A stretch of 64,000 nucleotides of DNA from Chloroflexus islandicus (GCF_001650695.1 NZ_LWQS01000041.1:19933-83932); one strand, 5' to 3'; counted from the first letter of the stretch, positions 16,915 through 26,410 are shown. Program-made: numbers and translations. The notes: generated from the letters alone by a model not told the origin.

Positions 16915-17534
16915 ACCGGTTCTGACCGGCTTGCCGGCGCTTGCAACCCTTGCCGGAAGATACGCACTACTAAATCCGCCGTCGCCACTGGATCATCGGT
17001 TGGCGGCAGATTGCGCCCGCCCACAAACGGAAAGCAGAGCAGCGATGAGAAGGTGCGAATCACATCCACCGGCTGCAAGTCGGCAGCCACTTCACCGGTA
17101 GCGATCGCCGCTTCGGCCAAGCGCAAGACGCGCGCTTGCGCTTGCAGCAGTTCGTTGCGTGAATGGGGATGCTTTTCCAGCAGCTCGGCTACTTCCGGCA
17201 ACCAGAGCTGGTACGCTGCCGCGCGATGTTGGATCTGGAACAACACGCTGGCGTGCAAGAGATCGCAGAGCTGTTCGAGCGGTGACCGATCGGTTGGCTC
17301 ACCGACCGCCGCGACCGCAAAGAGATCGCGAACGAGGCGCGCAATCATGGCGGCCAGCAAATCTTCACGGGTGGGAAATTGGTTGTAGAGGGTGGGTTTC
17401 GAGATGCCAACCCGCGCAGCCAGTTCATCCATTGCCAGCGCGGCAAACCCGCGTTCGGCAATGAATTGCTGCGTCGCGGCGAGGATCTCGTCGCGCAGCA
17501 TCTGACGGCGGCGTTCACGGAGCGTTGTGCTCAT
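16911..17534 (-). CDS. TetR/AcrR family transcriptional regulator
   Basis: A 207-residue regulator. The N-terminal helix-turn-helix reads GFAALAMDELAARVGISKPTLYNQFPTREDLL (about residues 30-61), with the family's core RxGxSKxTLYxxFxxK pattern. The remaining helices form the ligand-binding domain. It is translated just before the FAD oxidase. A candidate operator upstream has repeated CCGGTTGA (about 17545-17570). Confidence 0.9.
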   Translation of the reverse strand: MSTTLRERRRQMLRDEILAATQQFIAERGFAALAMDELAARVGISKPTLYNQFPTREDLLAAMIARLVRDLFAVAAVGEPTDRSPLEQLCDLLHASVLFQIQHRAAAYQLWLPEVAELLEKHPHSRNELLQAQARVLRLAEAAIATGEVAADLQPVDVIRTFSSLLCFPFVGGRNLPPTDDPVATADLVVRIFRQGLQAPASRSEPV

Positions 17535-17539
17535 AAGCG

Positions 17540-17575
17540 TCTATATCAACCGGCCAACGACATTGTTGTCAACCG
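17540..17575 (-). promoter_or_regulatory. Candidate TetR operator/promoter region
   Basis: The minus strand carries a direct repeat CCGGTTGA either side of a small palindrome CAACAATGTCGTTG, with TTGACA overlapping the first repeat. This is a plausible autoregulatory site, unproven; no perfect -10 at canonical spacing was seen. Confidence 0.35.
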
Positions 17576-17649
17576 GAACTATACCACACATTGCGCAACA
17601 ATGCCGCAGCCGGGTTGTAATCCACGGCTGCGGCCATCGTTCGCCCACA

Positions 17650-19209
17650 TCACTTATCGGTGAGGATGGTAATCCGCACGCTCACGCCGGCGCGCAACCC
17701 ATCCTGTTCATCAAGCTTGACCCGCACGGTGAAGGTGCGCACATTGCCGACCACGTTCGCCACTGGCGCGACAAAATCAACCGTCCCCTTAAACACCGTA
17801 CCGGGCAGCGCATCGACCCGTACCTCAACGGCTTGGCCTTCGCGCACGCGGGCCACGTCGGTGTCGCTGATCGCCGCCTCAACGTGCAATACGCTGTCAT
17901 CAACGATCTGCACTGCCGGCAGCGCTCCCGTGCCGGCCAGATCGCCGGGATCGACATTCACCCGCGCCACGATGCCATCGAACGGCGCGCGCAACACGGC
18001 CTTGTCGAGGTTGAGTTTGGCGGCGGCCAGCGCAGTTTCCGCAATCTTGACCGCGGCCTCGGCGGCGGCCAGATTCTGGCGCGTTGGCGGTGCGGTGATC
18101 CGTTCCAGATTAGCTTGAGCCGCCGCTACGCCGGCCTGCGCTGCTGCTAGCGCGCCGGCCCGCTGATCGCCGCGCAGCCGGTCGAGGGTGGCCTGCGCTT
18201 GCGCGACTGCTGCATCGGCGGCTGCGATCAGATCAGCCGTTGGCCCATCGAGCAGGCGCTGCAAGTTGCTGCGGGCCGTGCGGAGCTGCGCTTCAGCGGC
18301 GGCAATGCCGTCAATCTCGTTCTGGCGCGCTTGCTCGAGCGCCAATTGCGCTTGCTTATACCGCGCTTCCGCCGACTCGACGGCGCGCAGTAACTGCTCT
18401 TCGGCATCTTTGGCCTCTTTCGGCAATTCCAAGCCAAATTTCGCCAATTGCTGCTCACGCTCGCGGTTCTTCCAGTACAGATCGGAATACGCTTGCTGGG
18501 CATCGCGCAGCGCGTTGGCCGCCAACGTCACCTGCAGCTCGGCATTCGTTTTCGCTGCCGAAAGGTTGGTGCGCTGGATGTTTAAATTAGCTTCGGCCTG
18601 TTCAACCGCGGCCCGCGCTGCCGTCAGATCGGCATTGCTCGGCCCGTCGAGCAAATCGTTACGGCGGGCGATGGCCTGTGCCAGCGCCGCTTCAGCCGCG
18701 GCGATGTCAGCGTCAGTGACGCTGCCGCGCGCCTGCCGCAAGGCCGCTTGGGCTTGCGCGACTTGCGCCCGCACCGCCGCGATCTCTTCCGGCGTCGCCC
18801 CTTCGATCAGGCGCTCGTAATTGGCCCGCGCTTGCGCCAAGCTCGCTTCGGCTTGGGCGACTTGCAACTCAAGTTCGCGCGCATCGAGCGCCACCAGCGG
18901 ATCACCGGCTTTGACCCGGTCGCCTTCAGCCACAAAGACCTCGGCGACCACGCCGGGCACGCGGAAGCTGAGGTTGGCGCTGCTGCGCGCCACCACTTCG
19001 CCGCTGGCGGTGACGCCAAGGCTAATCGCCGGCGCGCTCGCAAGGTCAATTGTTGTCACCGGCGCGGTGGTGGGCAACGGCGCCACGGTTGGGCGCACTT
19101 CGACCGCCGCTGCCGTCGGCGCCGGCGTCGCTGACGGGGCGGGAGTGGCGCAGGCGGTCAGGATCGCCAGCGCGCCGCCGATCAGGGTGGGAACAATCAC
19201 TCGTCGCAT
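17650..19209 (-). CDS. RND efflux periplasmic adaptor (HlyD/MFP) lipoprotein with extended coiled coil
   Basis: A 519-residue membrane-fusion protein. A lipobox LAILTAC gives lipidated Cys near residue 21, followed by a Thr/Pro/Ala linker. The lipoyl-like half-motif VPGVVAEVFVAEGDRVKAGDPLVALD (about 85-110) is split from its partner VLRAPFDGIVARVNVDPGD (about 415) by roughly 290 residues of Ala/Gln/Glu-rich coiled coil. That hairpin is far longer than the 60-100 residues usual in AcrA. The C-terminus is a beta-barrel domain. It lies after the RND permease on the same strand, with a hairpin in the gap. The ATG at 19209 has AGGAG 11 bases upstream; an earlier in-frame start precedes no signal peptide. 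Confidence 0.88.
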   Translation of the reverse strand: MRRVIVPTLIGGALAILTACATPAPSATPAPTAAAVEVRPTVAPLPTTAPVTTIDLASAPAISLGVTASGEVVARSSANLSFRVPGVVAEVFVAEGDRVKAGDPLVALDARELELQVAQAEASLAQARANYERLIEGATPEEIAAVRAQVAQAQAALRQARGSVTDADIAAAEAALAQAIARRNDLLDGPSNADLTAARAAVEQAEANLNIQRTNLSAAKTNAELQVTLAANALRDAQQAYSDLYWKNREREQQLAKFGLELPKEAKDAEEQLLRAVESAEARYKQAQLALEQARQNEIDGIAAAEAQLRTARSNLQRLLDGPTADLIAAADAAVAQAQATLDRLRGDQRAGALAAAQAGVAAAQANLERITAPPTRQNLAAAEAAVKIAETALAAAKLNLDKAVLRAPFDGIVARVNVDPGDLAGTGALPAVQIVDDSVLHVEAAISDTDVARVREGQAVEVRVDALPGTVFKGTVDFVAPVANVVGNVRTFTVRVKLDEQDGLRAGVSVRITILTDK

Positions 19210-19260
19210 GGATCGCTTCGCTCCTGTGTGATGATCATACATTCTGATTAGCGGTAGGTG

Positions 19261-19292
19261 TACCGTAACGGCACGGCAGTGCCGTTACGGTA
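19261..19292 (-). other. Perfect 14-bp hairpin between RND permease and adaptor
   Basis: TACCGTAACGGCAC pairs perfectly with GTGCCGTTACGGTA across GGCA. It sits between the permease stop and the adaptor start on the same strand with no U-tract, so it probably shapes expression or stability of the downstream gene. Confidence 0.75.
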
Positions 19293-19296
19293 TGGA

Positions 19297-22200
19297 TTAG
19301 TCGCCTGAAGGTTCACTGGCCGGTGTCGTGGGCGGCGCTGGCGGCACTGCTGGCCGGGTGACTTGGGTTGCCGGCGGAGTCGTCACGCCGGGGCCGGGAG
19401 CAGGCAGCTCGAATCCTTCGTGCGGCTGTACGCCGCTAAAGCGCTGCTTCAGCCACGTCACCGCTGCGTCCATCAAACTGTAGACCGTCGGCACCACCAG
19501 CAGGGTCAGCGCAGTCGAGGTCAGCATACCGCCGATTAGCACCCACGCTAGCCCTTTGCGGAACTCGTTGCCTTCACCGGTCGCCAGCAAGTGCAAGCCA
19601 AGCGCGGTCGGCATCGCGCCAGCCACCAGCGAGAGTGCTGTCATCAAGATCGGGCGCAACCGGATCGCGCCGGCCAATTTCAGCGCCGAGTGCTTGTCGA
19701 GGCCCAACTCGCGCAAGCGGTTGGTAAAGTCAACCAGCAAGATCGAGTTTTTCACCACCAAACCGAGCAGCATAATCAGACCGATCATGCCGGTGATGTC
19801 GAGATCAATCCCTACCAAACGCAAGGCGAGGAAGGCGCCGATGAAGCTGAACGGCATCGCCATCATAATCACCAGCGGCTGGGTGAAGCTGCCGAATTGC
19901 GATGCCAGCACCATATAGACGAAGAGCACCGAGAGACCCATCGCGAGGAACAGCGACGAGAAGCCTTCGCTGGTCTGGGCAAAGGTACCGACGTAGCTGA
20001 CAATCACCTCGGCCGGGATGTTGAGCGCATCGATCCGCGCTTGCAGCGCCGCTTGGGCATCGCTCAGGTTGATGTCCTCAAGATTGGCCCCGATCAACAC
20101 CTGATTGAGCCGGTCGTAGCGGCGGATCGAGACTTGGCTCGATGCGAGTTCCAGCGTGCCCAACGAGCTGAGCGGCACCACCCCAGCGCGGGTCGGGATG
20201 CTAATCGCGCCGAGGGTCTCAATGCCGGCCCGATCTTGCGGAGCTAGCCGCACCACCACATCGGTATCGATCGTACCAGTGCGCAGCACGGTGGCCCGGT
20301 CGCCGTTGATCAAAGCCCGCACCGAGGTGGCAATGTCCTCGTTCGTAATCCCCAGCTCGCCGATGCGGGCCGGGTCGGCGCGCAAGCGCAATTCAGGCTT
20401 GCCCACCTGCAAATTGCTGTCGATGTCAACCAATCCCGGAATCGCCGCCATCTCGCGTTGGATCGCCTCCACAATCGGCGCCAGTTCAGTAGCGGGGCGA
20501 GTCGTCTGCAAGCTCACTTGCAACTCGCGCCCTTCCACGCCGGCGCTTGAAGGCTGGAAGCTCGGCACCGAGAAGCTCAGGCGCGGCAAGAAATCCAACT
20601 GCTCGCGCAGGCGCTCTTGAGTCGGCAAGGTTGGGGTACGGCCAACCAGCGTCACCGCGAATTCAGCCCGCTCAGGGAAGCCGGTTGCGCCGACCCGTGC
20701 AATCACATTTTCGACCGCCGGATCGTTCAGCAAGATCTGCTCGGCCTGCCGGGCTAGCCGGTCAGTTTCGGCCAGCGTCGTACCCGGCGCCGCCTCGAAG
20801 CGCATAATGAACTCGTGCGGGTCTTGCTCGGGGAAGAAGGTCAGTTTCAGGCCGCTAGCGACCCAGACACTTAACACCAGCACGGCGAGCGAAATCCCGA
20901 CCACAATCATGCGGTTACGCAGGCTGGCCAGCGTCCACCCCAGCAATTTGCCGTACCAGCGGCCCATCGCGCCGGGGTCTTCATTGGCTTCTTGCAGCAA
21001 GCCAATGTCGCGCTCGCTCACCTCATCGGAGATCGGCACCTCTACGATCGGCTGGTGCTTGTTGTGATGCGGCTTGGGCTTGATCTTGACGTTGGGGAAC
21101 AGGTTGGCCGACATCATCGGCGCGAAGGTGAAGGCTTCGGCCAGCGAGAGCAGAATCGCGATCGAGACCACCAAGCCGAACGACTTGAAGACGATCCCGG
21201 CCACGCCTTCGGCAAACGTAACCGGCACGAAGACTGCCACAATCGTCAGCGTCATCGCCACCACCGACAGGCCGACTTCCCACGTGCCGCGTGATGAGGC
21301 TACCCGCGGGCTTTCACCCCGTTCGAGGTGGCGGAAGATATTCTCGCGCACCACGATCGCGTCGTCGATTACAAGACCGACGCAGAGCGAGAGGGCCAGC
21401 AGGGTGATCAGATTGATCGTTAAGCCGAAGATCGGCATAAAGATGAAGGTGCCGATCAAGATCACCGGCAGGCCGGCCATAGTGATGATCGTGCTGCGCA
21501 GGTTGCGGAAGAAGAACCACACCACCAGAAACGCCGCGATCGAGGCGAACATCAACTCTTCCAACGAAGAGAGTACCGATGACCGAACCGCCTCAGACGA
21601 GTCAAGCGGGATGGTGTAGGTCAGTTCGGGGAAAGCGGCAAACGCCTGATCGAGCGCTTTGTAGACGTTATCGGCCACGGTGACGGTATTGGCGCCCGAT
21701 TGCTTGAGCACGTTGAGAATAATCGCGTCGCTGCCGTTCAGCCGCGAGATGGTGGTAACGTCGGCAATGCCCTCTTCGACCACCGCCACATCGCCGACCC
21801 GGTAGGGCGTGCCCGAAATCTGCACCCGGGCAATATCCTCGACGCTGCGCAGCAACGAGGGTACGCGCAGGCTAATCTCGGTATTATTCTCGACGATGGT
21901 GCCAAGGCCAAGGTTGGCATTGGCCTGTTGCAGCGACCGGCTGACCTGCGCCGGCAGCAGGCCATACGCCTGCAACTTGGCCAGATCGAGCCAGACGTTG
22001 ATCTGGCGCTGTTGGCCGCCGGTCACCGTCACCGAGCCGACGCCGGGAGCGCGCTGAATCCGCGGCACGATCTCGTCTTCGATCAGCGTGCGCAATTCGA
22101 GCGGCGTGCGCCCGCTGGTGTCGGCGACGGCGATCTGCATAATCGGCGACTGATTGGGGTCAAACCGCTGGAAGACCGGCTGGCGCACATCGCGCGGCAG

Positions 22201-22587
22201 TTGCGGCAAGATGCTATTCACCCGTTGCCGCACATCTTCTTCGAGTTGTTCAGCCCGGTTGCCGGCTTCAAATTCGAGGATAATCAACGCAAATCCCTCG
22301 CTGGCCTGCGATGTGATATGCTTGAGGCCGGCGAGGGTGTTCACGGCGTTTTCAACCGGGCGCACCACCTGATCAACGACGCTTTCGGGGCCGGCGCCGG
22401 GGTAGGTGATACTGACCGCGACGATCGGAACGTCGATCTCAGGCAAGAGGTTGACGGGCGTTGAGCGGAATGAGAGAATACCGAAAGTGATGAACGCCAG
22501 CATAACCATCGTGATAAAGACGGGCTGGCGGATCGAGACATCGGAAATCCAGATGCCGTTCAATTTCTCCCGGCGTGGCGGGGTCAT
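19297..22587 (-). CDS. Efflux RND transporter permease (AcrB/AcrF-like)
   Basis: A 1,096-residue RND permease, of family length. Recognisable are the N-terminal segment SIRQPVFITMVMLAFITFGI, the first porter block (PGAGPESVVDQVVRPVENAV), the segment LCVGLVIDDAIVVRENIFRHLERGE with the conserved TM4 Asp pair that carries protons, and the second half beginning LLGWTLASLRNRMIVVG. GGGAGG lies 6 bases before the ATG. A promoter (TTGACC-17-TATAGT) precedes it on the minus strand at 22642-22670. The gene is followed by the adaptor gene; no TolC-type outer-membrane gene is present, which fits a phylum usually described as having no LPS outer membrane. Substrates are unknown (drugs, lipids, metals). 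Confidence 0.93.
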   Translation of the reverse strand: MTPPRREKLNGIWISDVSIRQPVFITMVMLAFITFGILSFRSTPVNLLPEIDVPIVAVSITYPGAGPESVVDQVVRPVENAVNTLAGLKHITSQASEGFALIILEFEAGNRAEQLEEDVRQRVNSILPQLPRDVRQPVFQRFDPNQSPIMQIAVADTSGRTPLELRTLIEDEIVPRIQRAPGVGSVTVTGGQQRQINVWLDLAKLQAYGLLPAQVSRSLQQANANLGLGTIVENNTEISLRVPSLLRSVEDIARVQISGTPYRVGDVAVVEEGIADVTTISRLNGSDAIILNVLKQSGANTVTVADNVYKALDQAFAAFPELTYTIPLDSSEAVRSSVLSSLEELMFASIAAFLVVWFFFRNLRSTIITMAGLPVILIGTFIFMPIFGLTINLITLLALSLCVGLVIDDAIVVRENIFRHLERGESPRVASSRGTWEVGLSVVAMTLTIVAVFVPVTFAEGVAGIVFKSFGLVVSIAILLSLAEAFTFAPMMSANLFPNVKIKPKPHHNKHQPIVEVPISDEVSERDIGLLQEANEDPGAMGRWYGKLLGWTLASLRNRMIVVGISLAVLVLSVWVASGLKLTFFPEQDPHEFIMRFEAAPGTTLAETDRLARQAEQILLNDPAVENVIARVGATGFPERAEFAVTLVGRTPTLPTQERLREQLDFLPRLSFSVPSFQPSSAGVEGRELQVSLQTTRPATELAPIVEAIQREMAAIPGLVDIDSNLQVGKPELRLRADPARIGELGITNEDIATSVRALINGDRATVLRTGTIDTDVVVRLAPQDRAGIETLGAISIPTRAGVVPLSSLGTLELASSQVSIRRYDRLNQVLIGANLEDINLSDAQAALQARIDALNIPAEVIVSYVGTFAQTSEGFSSLFLAMGLSVLFVYMVLASQFGSFTQPLVIMMAMPFSFIGAFLALRLVGIDLDITGMIGLIMLLGLVVKNSILLVDFTNRLRELGLDKHSALKLAGAIRLRPILMTALSLVAGAMPTALGLHLLATGEGNEFRKGLAWVLIGGMLTSTALTLLVVPTVYSLMDAAVTWLKQRFSGVQPHEGFELPAPGPGVTTPPATQVTRPAVPPAPPTTPASEPSGD

Positions 22588-22641
22588 TGGTTATCCTCCC
22601 ACAAGACGTTGTTGCACAGGTTTTGTTACACACTTGTTTTT

Positions 22642-22670
22642 ACTATAGCGTAAAGTTTTCTGACGGTCAA
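22642..22670 (-). promoter_or_regulatory. Promoter of the RND operon
   Basis: Minus-strand TTGACC (22665-22670), 17-base spacer, TATAGT (22642-22647). It lies 55 bases before the permease ATG and overlaps the start region of the divergent DUF4129 gene, so both may be co-regulated. Confidence 0.6.
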
Positions 22671-22681
22671 GGATGAAAATA

Positions 22682-23653
22682 ATGAGCGTTCGCCAATGGC
22701 TGATCATCGTTCTTGCCGTTTGGTGGGGATGGCCGGCGCTGGCTGCGGCCCAACCCGCTGACGTGTCATTGGCCGATTACGATCGGTTGCTGCGGGCCGT
22801 CCATGCCGCAGCGCAGCGCGGCGATCTGCTCGATGTACAGGCGCTGGCGGCTGAATTGGCGGCGATTAAGCAGGTGCGCATGCCTGACGGCCAGCTTGCG
22901 CAGGTCGATCAGAGCTGGCTCACAGCCGCGCTCGCATCCGGCGATCCTGATTTGCCGGCGATTGCCGCCCGGCTAGGGGCGTTGATCGATGCCTTAGCGC
23001 CGCCCGCCACTGTGCCGGCAGAGGCTGCGTTGCGCCAGTGGCAAGCGGTGTACAACGAGCCTCCCTTCAATCGCGAGGGAGAGGGATGGTTCACCCGATT
23101 TTTGAATTGGTTGTTTGATCTGCTCGATCAACTGAGCCCCGATCTACCGGATGTCCCCGTACCCGAGGGGGCAGGGGCTAATCCCGCCGCGTTTACCCCG
23201 GTGGTCTGGGCCATTTTAGGGATCGCAGCCGTCTTAATCGTTGGTTTGTTGGTTTTCTGGGCGCGGGGTGTGCGCCGCACCTTGCGCGCGCCGGTCAAAG
23301 CGCCGGCTGGTGATGGCGAGGATCCGGTCACGTACAGCGAAGCGCAACGTCTGGCCGCTGAAGCGCGCCAAGCCGGCGACCGGCGCAGCGCGGTGCGCTA
23401 TCTCTATCTCGCTGCCCTGCTCTGGCTCGATGAACAGGGCTTATTGCGCTACGAGCGGTCGCTTACCAACCGCGAACACCTGCACCGGCTGCGCAGTCAG
23501 CCGCCGGTACGCGATCTGCTCGCGCCGGTGGTGGCAACCTTTGACGCGGTGTGGTACGGTTTTCAGCCAATCGATGACCAAGCGTTCGCCCGTTATGAGC
23601 AGCAGGTAGCGGCGGTGCAATCCTTGACCAAATCAGCGGGAACGGCATCATGA
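22682..23653 (+). CDS. DUF4129 domain protein
   Basis: A 323-residue membrane protein: signal peptide (LIIVLAVWWGWPALAAAQ), an extracytoplasmic part rich in Leu/Ala/Asp, one membrane segment near residue 180 (TPVVWAILGIAAVLIVGLLVFWAR) and a C-terminal DUF4129 region ending WLDEQGLLRYERSLTNREHL... with the family's TN-R-E core. The ATG at 22682 is preferred to that at 22673 because AAGG lies 9 bases upstream. DUF4129 proteins are commonly encoded with DUF58 and MoxR-type ATPases and are believed to take part in membrane-protein or transglutaminase-like maturation systems; those partners are not in the window. Confidence 0.82.
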   Translation: MSVRQWLIIVLAVWWGWPALAAAQPADVSLADYDRLLRAVHAAAQRGDLLDVQALAAELAAIKQVRMPDGQLAQVDQSWLTAALASGDPDLPAIAARLGALIDALAPPATVPAEAALRQWQAVYNEPPFNREGEGWFTRFLNWLFDLLDQLSPDLPDVPVPEGAGANPAAFTPVVWAILGIAAVLIVGLLVFWARGVRRTLRAPVKAPAGDGEDPVTYSEAQRLAAEARQAGDRRSAVRYLYLAALLWLDEQGLLRYERSLTNREHLHRLRSQPPVRDLLAPVVATFDAVWYGFQPIDDQAFARYEQQVAAVQSLTKSAGTAS

Positions 23654-24789
23654 AGCTGCGACTTGAAGTGATCGCGCTGATTGCGCTCTTTATCGCGCTT
23701 GGCCTCTTTGCCGCCTACAGCGCCGAGCAGAGCGGCCAGCGCACCATTGACGCGCGGGTAACATCGTTTAGTAGTGACGATAATGGCGCGCTGGCGCTCT
23801 ACCGTTGGCTCTCGCGGGTGGGGCAGGTTGACCGGCTGGCCTATCGCCCGTTTACCTTGACCCCGAATGACGGACTGCTGTTGGTGTTGGGGCCAAGCGA
23901 ACGGTACCAGCCGGCGCAAGTTGACGCAGTGGTGGAATGGGTCAAAGCTGGCGGCGTGCTGGTGGTGGCCGATAATGCGCCGAGCCCGCAGAGCGCTGTG
24001 TCGCCCTTGCTGGCGGCGTTTGATCTCAAACTCATCGCGAGCGAACGGCGCATCACTACCGCCGCGGTCTTGCACCCCGCCCTCGGCGCGCCGCCGGTGG
24101 CCCGCGTGCCGGCATACACACGCGCCGCGATCGCTGCGACCACGCCATTGCCGGCCTTTGCGCCGCTGGCGGCTGATGGCGCAACAACGATCATTGCCGG
24201 CCAACGCTTCGGCGACGGGTATGTAATCGCCTTGTCAAGCGTCTACCCATTCACGAACGAAGGTCTGCGCGAGCCTGAATCGGCGGCGCTGGTGCTCAAC
24301 CTGCTCCGCTGGCTGCCTCCCGGCAAGCGGATCGTGTTCGATGAATTTCACCATGGCTTCGGCCCGTCAACCGATTTGCGCAGCTTGTTGCTGAGCAATC
24401 CGCTCGGTTGGGCCATCCTGTACAGTGTGGCGATGGTGGGCCTATACATCCTCGCCGGCAGCCGCCGGTTCGCCCGCCCGCTGCCGTTGCGCAGCGAAGC
24501 CGCTCGCCGCAGCAGTGTCGAATTCATTGACAGTATGGCCGGCATGTTGCGCCGCGCGAAACAGATTACCTACGCCGCCGAACACTACCGGCACACGCTC
24601 CGGCGCCGGCTCGGCCAACCCTATGGCATCTCGCTCGCGCTTGACGATGAGGCTTTTGTCGCCGAATTAGCCGCGATTCGCCCGATCGATCGCGCCACCC
24701 TGAGCCGGGTGCTAGCTGAATTACGGCGTCCGGATCTGAGTGAAGTCGAGTTGCTGAACCTCGTCGCCGAAGCTGATCGCATTAGGTAG
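23650..24789 (+). CDS. DUF4350 domain protein
   Basis: A 379-residue protein with one N-terminal membrane segment (IALIALFIALGLFAAYS), then a DUF4350 extracytoplasmic domain (DGLLLVLGPSERYQPAQVDAVVEWV and GKRIVFDEFHHGF) and a second segment near residue 270 followed by a cytoplasmic tail. It overlaps the DUF4129 gene by 4 bases (ATGA), so the two are translationally coupled. DUF4350 has no known catalytic role; the glutamine-amidotransferase-like fold is a family notion. Together with DUF4129 it marks the usual MoxR-linked cluster. Confidence 0.82.
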   Translation: MKLRLEVIALIALFIALGLFAAYSAEQSGQRTIDARVTSFSSDDNGALALYRWLSRVGQVDRLAYRPFTLTPNDGLLLVLGPSERYQPAQVDAVVEWVKAGGVLVVADNAPSPQSAVSPLLAAFDLKLIASERRITTAAVLHPALGAPPVARVPAYTRAAIAATTPLPAFAPLAADGATTIIAGQRFGDGYVIALSSVYPFTNEGLREPESAALVLNLLRWLPPGKRIVFDEFHHGFGPSTDLRSLLLSNPLGWAILYSVAMVGLYILAGSRRFARPLPLRSEAARRSSVEFIDSMAGMLRRAKQITYAAEHYRHTLRRRLGQPYGISLALDDEAFVAELAAIRPIDRATLSRVLAELRRPDLSEVELLNLVAEADRIR

Positions 24790-24837
24790 CGACCGTCTGC
24801 GCAGCTATTGCCGTCCATACACCGAGAGGACAAACCG

Positions 24838-25785
24838 ATGCCCAACCCACGGCGTTTGCCCTTGCAAGAAGCGATCAACCTGCTTGACGAAGGCGTCAAT
24901 CTCTACCGGCGCTATCTCAGCACCTTCGCGTTGCTAGCCGCTCTGTTTAGCTTGCCGGCGCTGATCGTCACCTTCAATCTTCTCTTTTCACTCGGCGATC
25001 TAGAGGAAACGTTCTTTGAGGATCTGTTCCTCATTCTCGCCGGCCTGCTCTTCACCTCGCTGCTGATGATTCCACCGCTGACCCGCGCCACCCGGATGGC
25101 GGTCGATGGCCAGCCGCCGTCGCTGCGCAGCGTGCTATGGCGGTGGCCGCAGATTGGGCGCTGGCTCATCGCTAGTATGTACGGCGGGGCAATGGCGTTG
25201 GTTTGGGTGATGATCATGTCGTCGGTTAGCGGGGTTTTAATGTTTATCGCTTTTTGTGTGCTGATTGCTGTAGTTTTCGTTACGAGCACTGCGTTAAGCA
25301 CCAGCGCGTTGATTGTATTTTTGCCATTAATCATCATCGCCGGACTCATCGCGTATTTCCTCTATCTCGTTCTGAGCGCCTCTGGTCTGGTGGCTGCTCT
25401 GTACAGCATCCAACCGATCATTGACGACACCATTCCTATTGGGTTTGCGTTCAAGCTCTCGTGGAGTCTGCTTTTCCGGCGTTTCTCCTATAATGTGCTT
25501 GTTTTTGCCTGTGCAGCGTTGCTCTTCAGCGTATTGGCAGTGATTGTAACGCTGACGATCGCGGTCTTGCTGCCAGCGCCCTTTGGTCTGCTGTTCGGCG
25601 CGGAACATCCGCTGACCCGCGGCTTGAGCGCCGTGGCGTGGGTGATTGGGTTGACGGCGGCGATGCCGCTATTGCCGATCTGGAGCACGCTTCACTACCG
25701 GCAAATGCTAGCTGAGCGCAACGGTGTCGATCTGGCCCGGCGCATCCAGCAGGCGGCTCACAGCGAGGTACGCTTGGCGTCGTGA
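24838..25785 (+). CDS. Multi-pass membrane protein of unknown function
   Basis: A 315-residue protein with about six hydrophobic segments, opening MPNPRRLPLQEAINLLDEGVNLYRRYL and then LALLAALFSLPALIVTFNLLF. The ATG at 24838 has GAGAGGA 7 bases upstream; the preceding ATG does not. It resembles glycerophosphodiester-phosphodiesterase-type membrane domains and stage-II-like membrane proteins only in overall hydrophobic pattern, so no function is assigned. It completes a three-gene operon with DUF4129 and DUF4350, 48 bases after DUF4350. Confidence 0.75.
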   Translation: MPNPRRLPLQEAINLLDEGVNLYRRYLSTFALLAALFSLPALIVTFNLLFSLGDLEETFFEDLFLILAGLLFTSLLMIPPLTRATRMAVDGQPPSLRSVLWRWPQIGRWLIASMYGGAMALVWVMIMSSVSGVLMFIAFCVLIAVVFVTSTALSTSALIVFLPLIIIAGLIAYFLYLVLSASGLVAALYSIQPIIDDTIPIGFAFKLSWSLLFRRFSYNVLVFACAALLFSVLAVIVTLTIAVLLPAPFGLLFGAEHPLTRGLSAVAWVIGLTAAMPLLPIWSTLHYRQMLAERNGVDLARRIQQAAHSEVRLAS

Positions 25786-26075
25786 GGTGGGGTATTGCGA
25801 GGGGGCGAAGCCCCCGCAGCAATCTCCTCCTTCGGCGGAAAGGTTCCGCTCCCGTGCTCGAAGGGGATTGCTTCGCTCCGCTGCGCTACGCTCGCACTGA
25901 CAAGCGGGGAGCAGATCTGTCATTGCGAGGGAGTGGCGGTACCCAGCAGGGTTGGGTGCCGCCCGACCGAAGCAATCTCCCGCTTTGGCGGGAACGAGCG
26001 CTGAGGGGGCGCAGCCCCCGAAGCAATCTCCCACTTCAGCGGGAACGACCACTGAGCGGCTTGCTCCTATGATCG
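25786..26075. repeat. Palindromic repeat block left of the GIY-YIG gene
   Basis: Two complete CATTGCGAG...GAAGCAATC elements (about 25794-25910 and 25919-25990) with the GCGGGAACGAGCGCTGAG tail seen in the larger array downstream. The last copy ends roughly 45 bases before the GIY-YIG start. No gene of its own. Confidence 0.8.
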
Positions 26076-26118
26076 AAGGCGAAGGAGTCATTAATCTACG
26101 ATCTTATCATCAATCGCC

Positions 26119-26409
26119 ATGCAACATCATTACTTTGTCTATATTATGACGAATAACCACCACACTGTTCTCTATACCGGTATGACAAACGATTTAACAC
26201 GGCGCGTTTATCAACATAAGACTGGACGAGGATCACAATTTACGCGAAAATATCAAGCCACGAAATTGGTGTACTATGAAATGACGACAGATGTACGTGC
26301 TGCCATTACGAGGGAGAAACAGATCAAAGCCGGCTCACGGCAAAAGAAGATCGCTTTAATTGAAGCGATGAATCCGGAGTGGCGCGATCTGTCAGTGGAT
26401 TGGGCGTAG
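26119..26409 (+). CDS. GIY-YIG family endonuclease (UvrC N-terminal-like)
   Basis: A 96-residue standalone GIY-YIG nuclease. The motif VYI (residues 7-9) and YTG (19-21) stand for GIY and YIG, Arg29 is the conserved arginine, and Glu66 in TREKQIK is the metal-binding glutamate, so the catalytic set looks complete. The codon choice is clearly AT-richer than all neighbours, which suggests transfer. The stop codon ends one base before the first GTCATTGCGAG palindrome of a long array, and similar palindromes lie just upstream. Members of this family cut DNA and some drive homing or repeat mobility. A link to the repeats is inferred from position only. No strong ribosome-binding site precedes the ATG. 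Confidence 0.9.
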   Translation: MQHHYFVYIMTNNHHTVLYTGMTNDLTRRVYQHKTGRGSQFTRKYQATKLVYYEMTTDVRAAITREKQIKAGSRQKKIALIEAMNPEWRDLSVDWA

Positions 26410-26410
26410 T

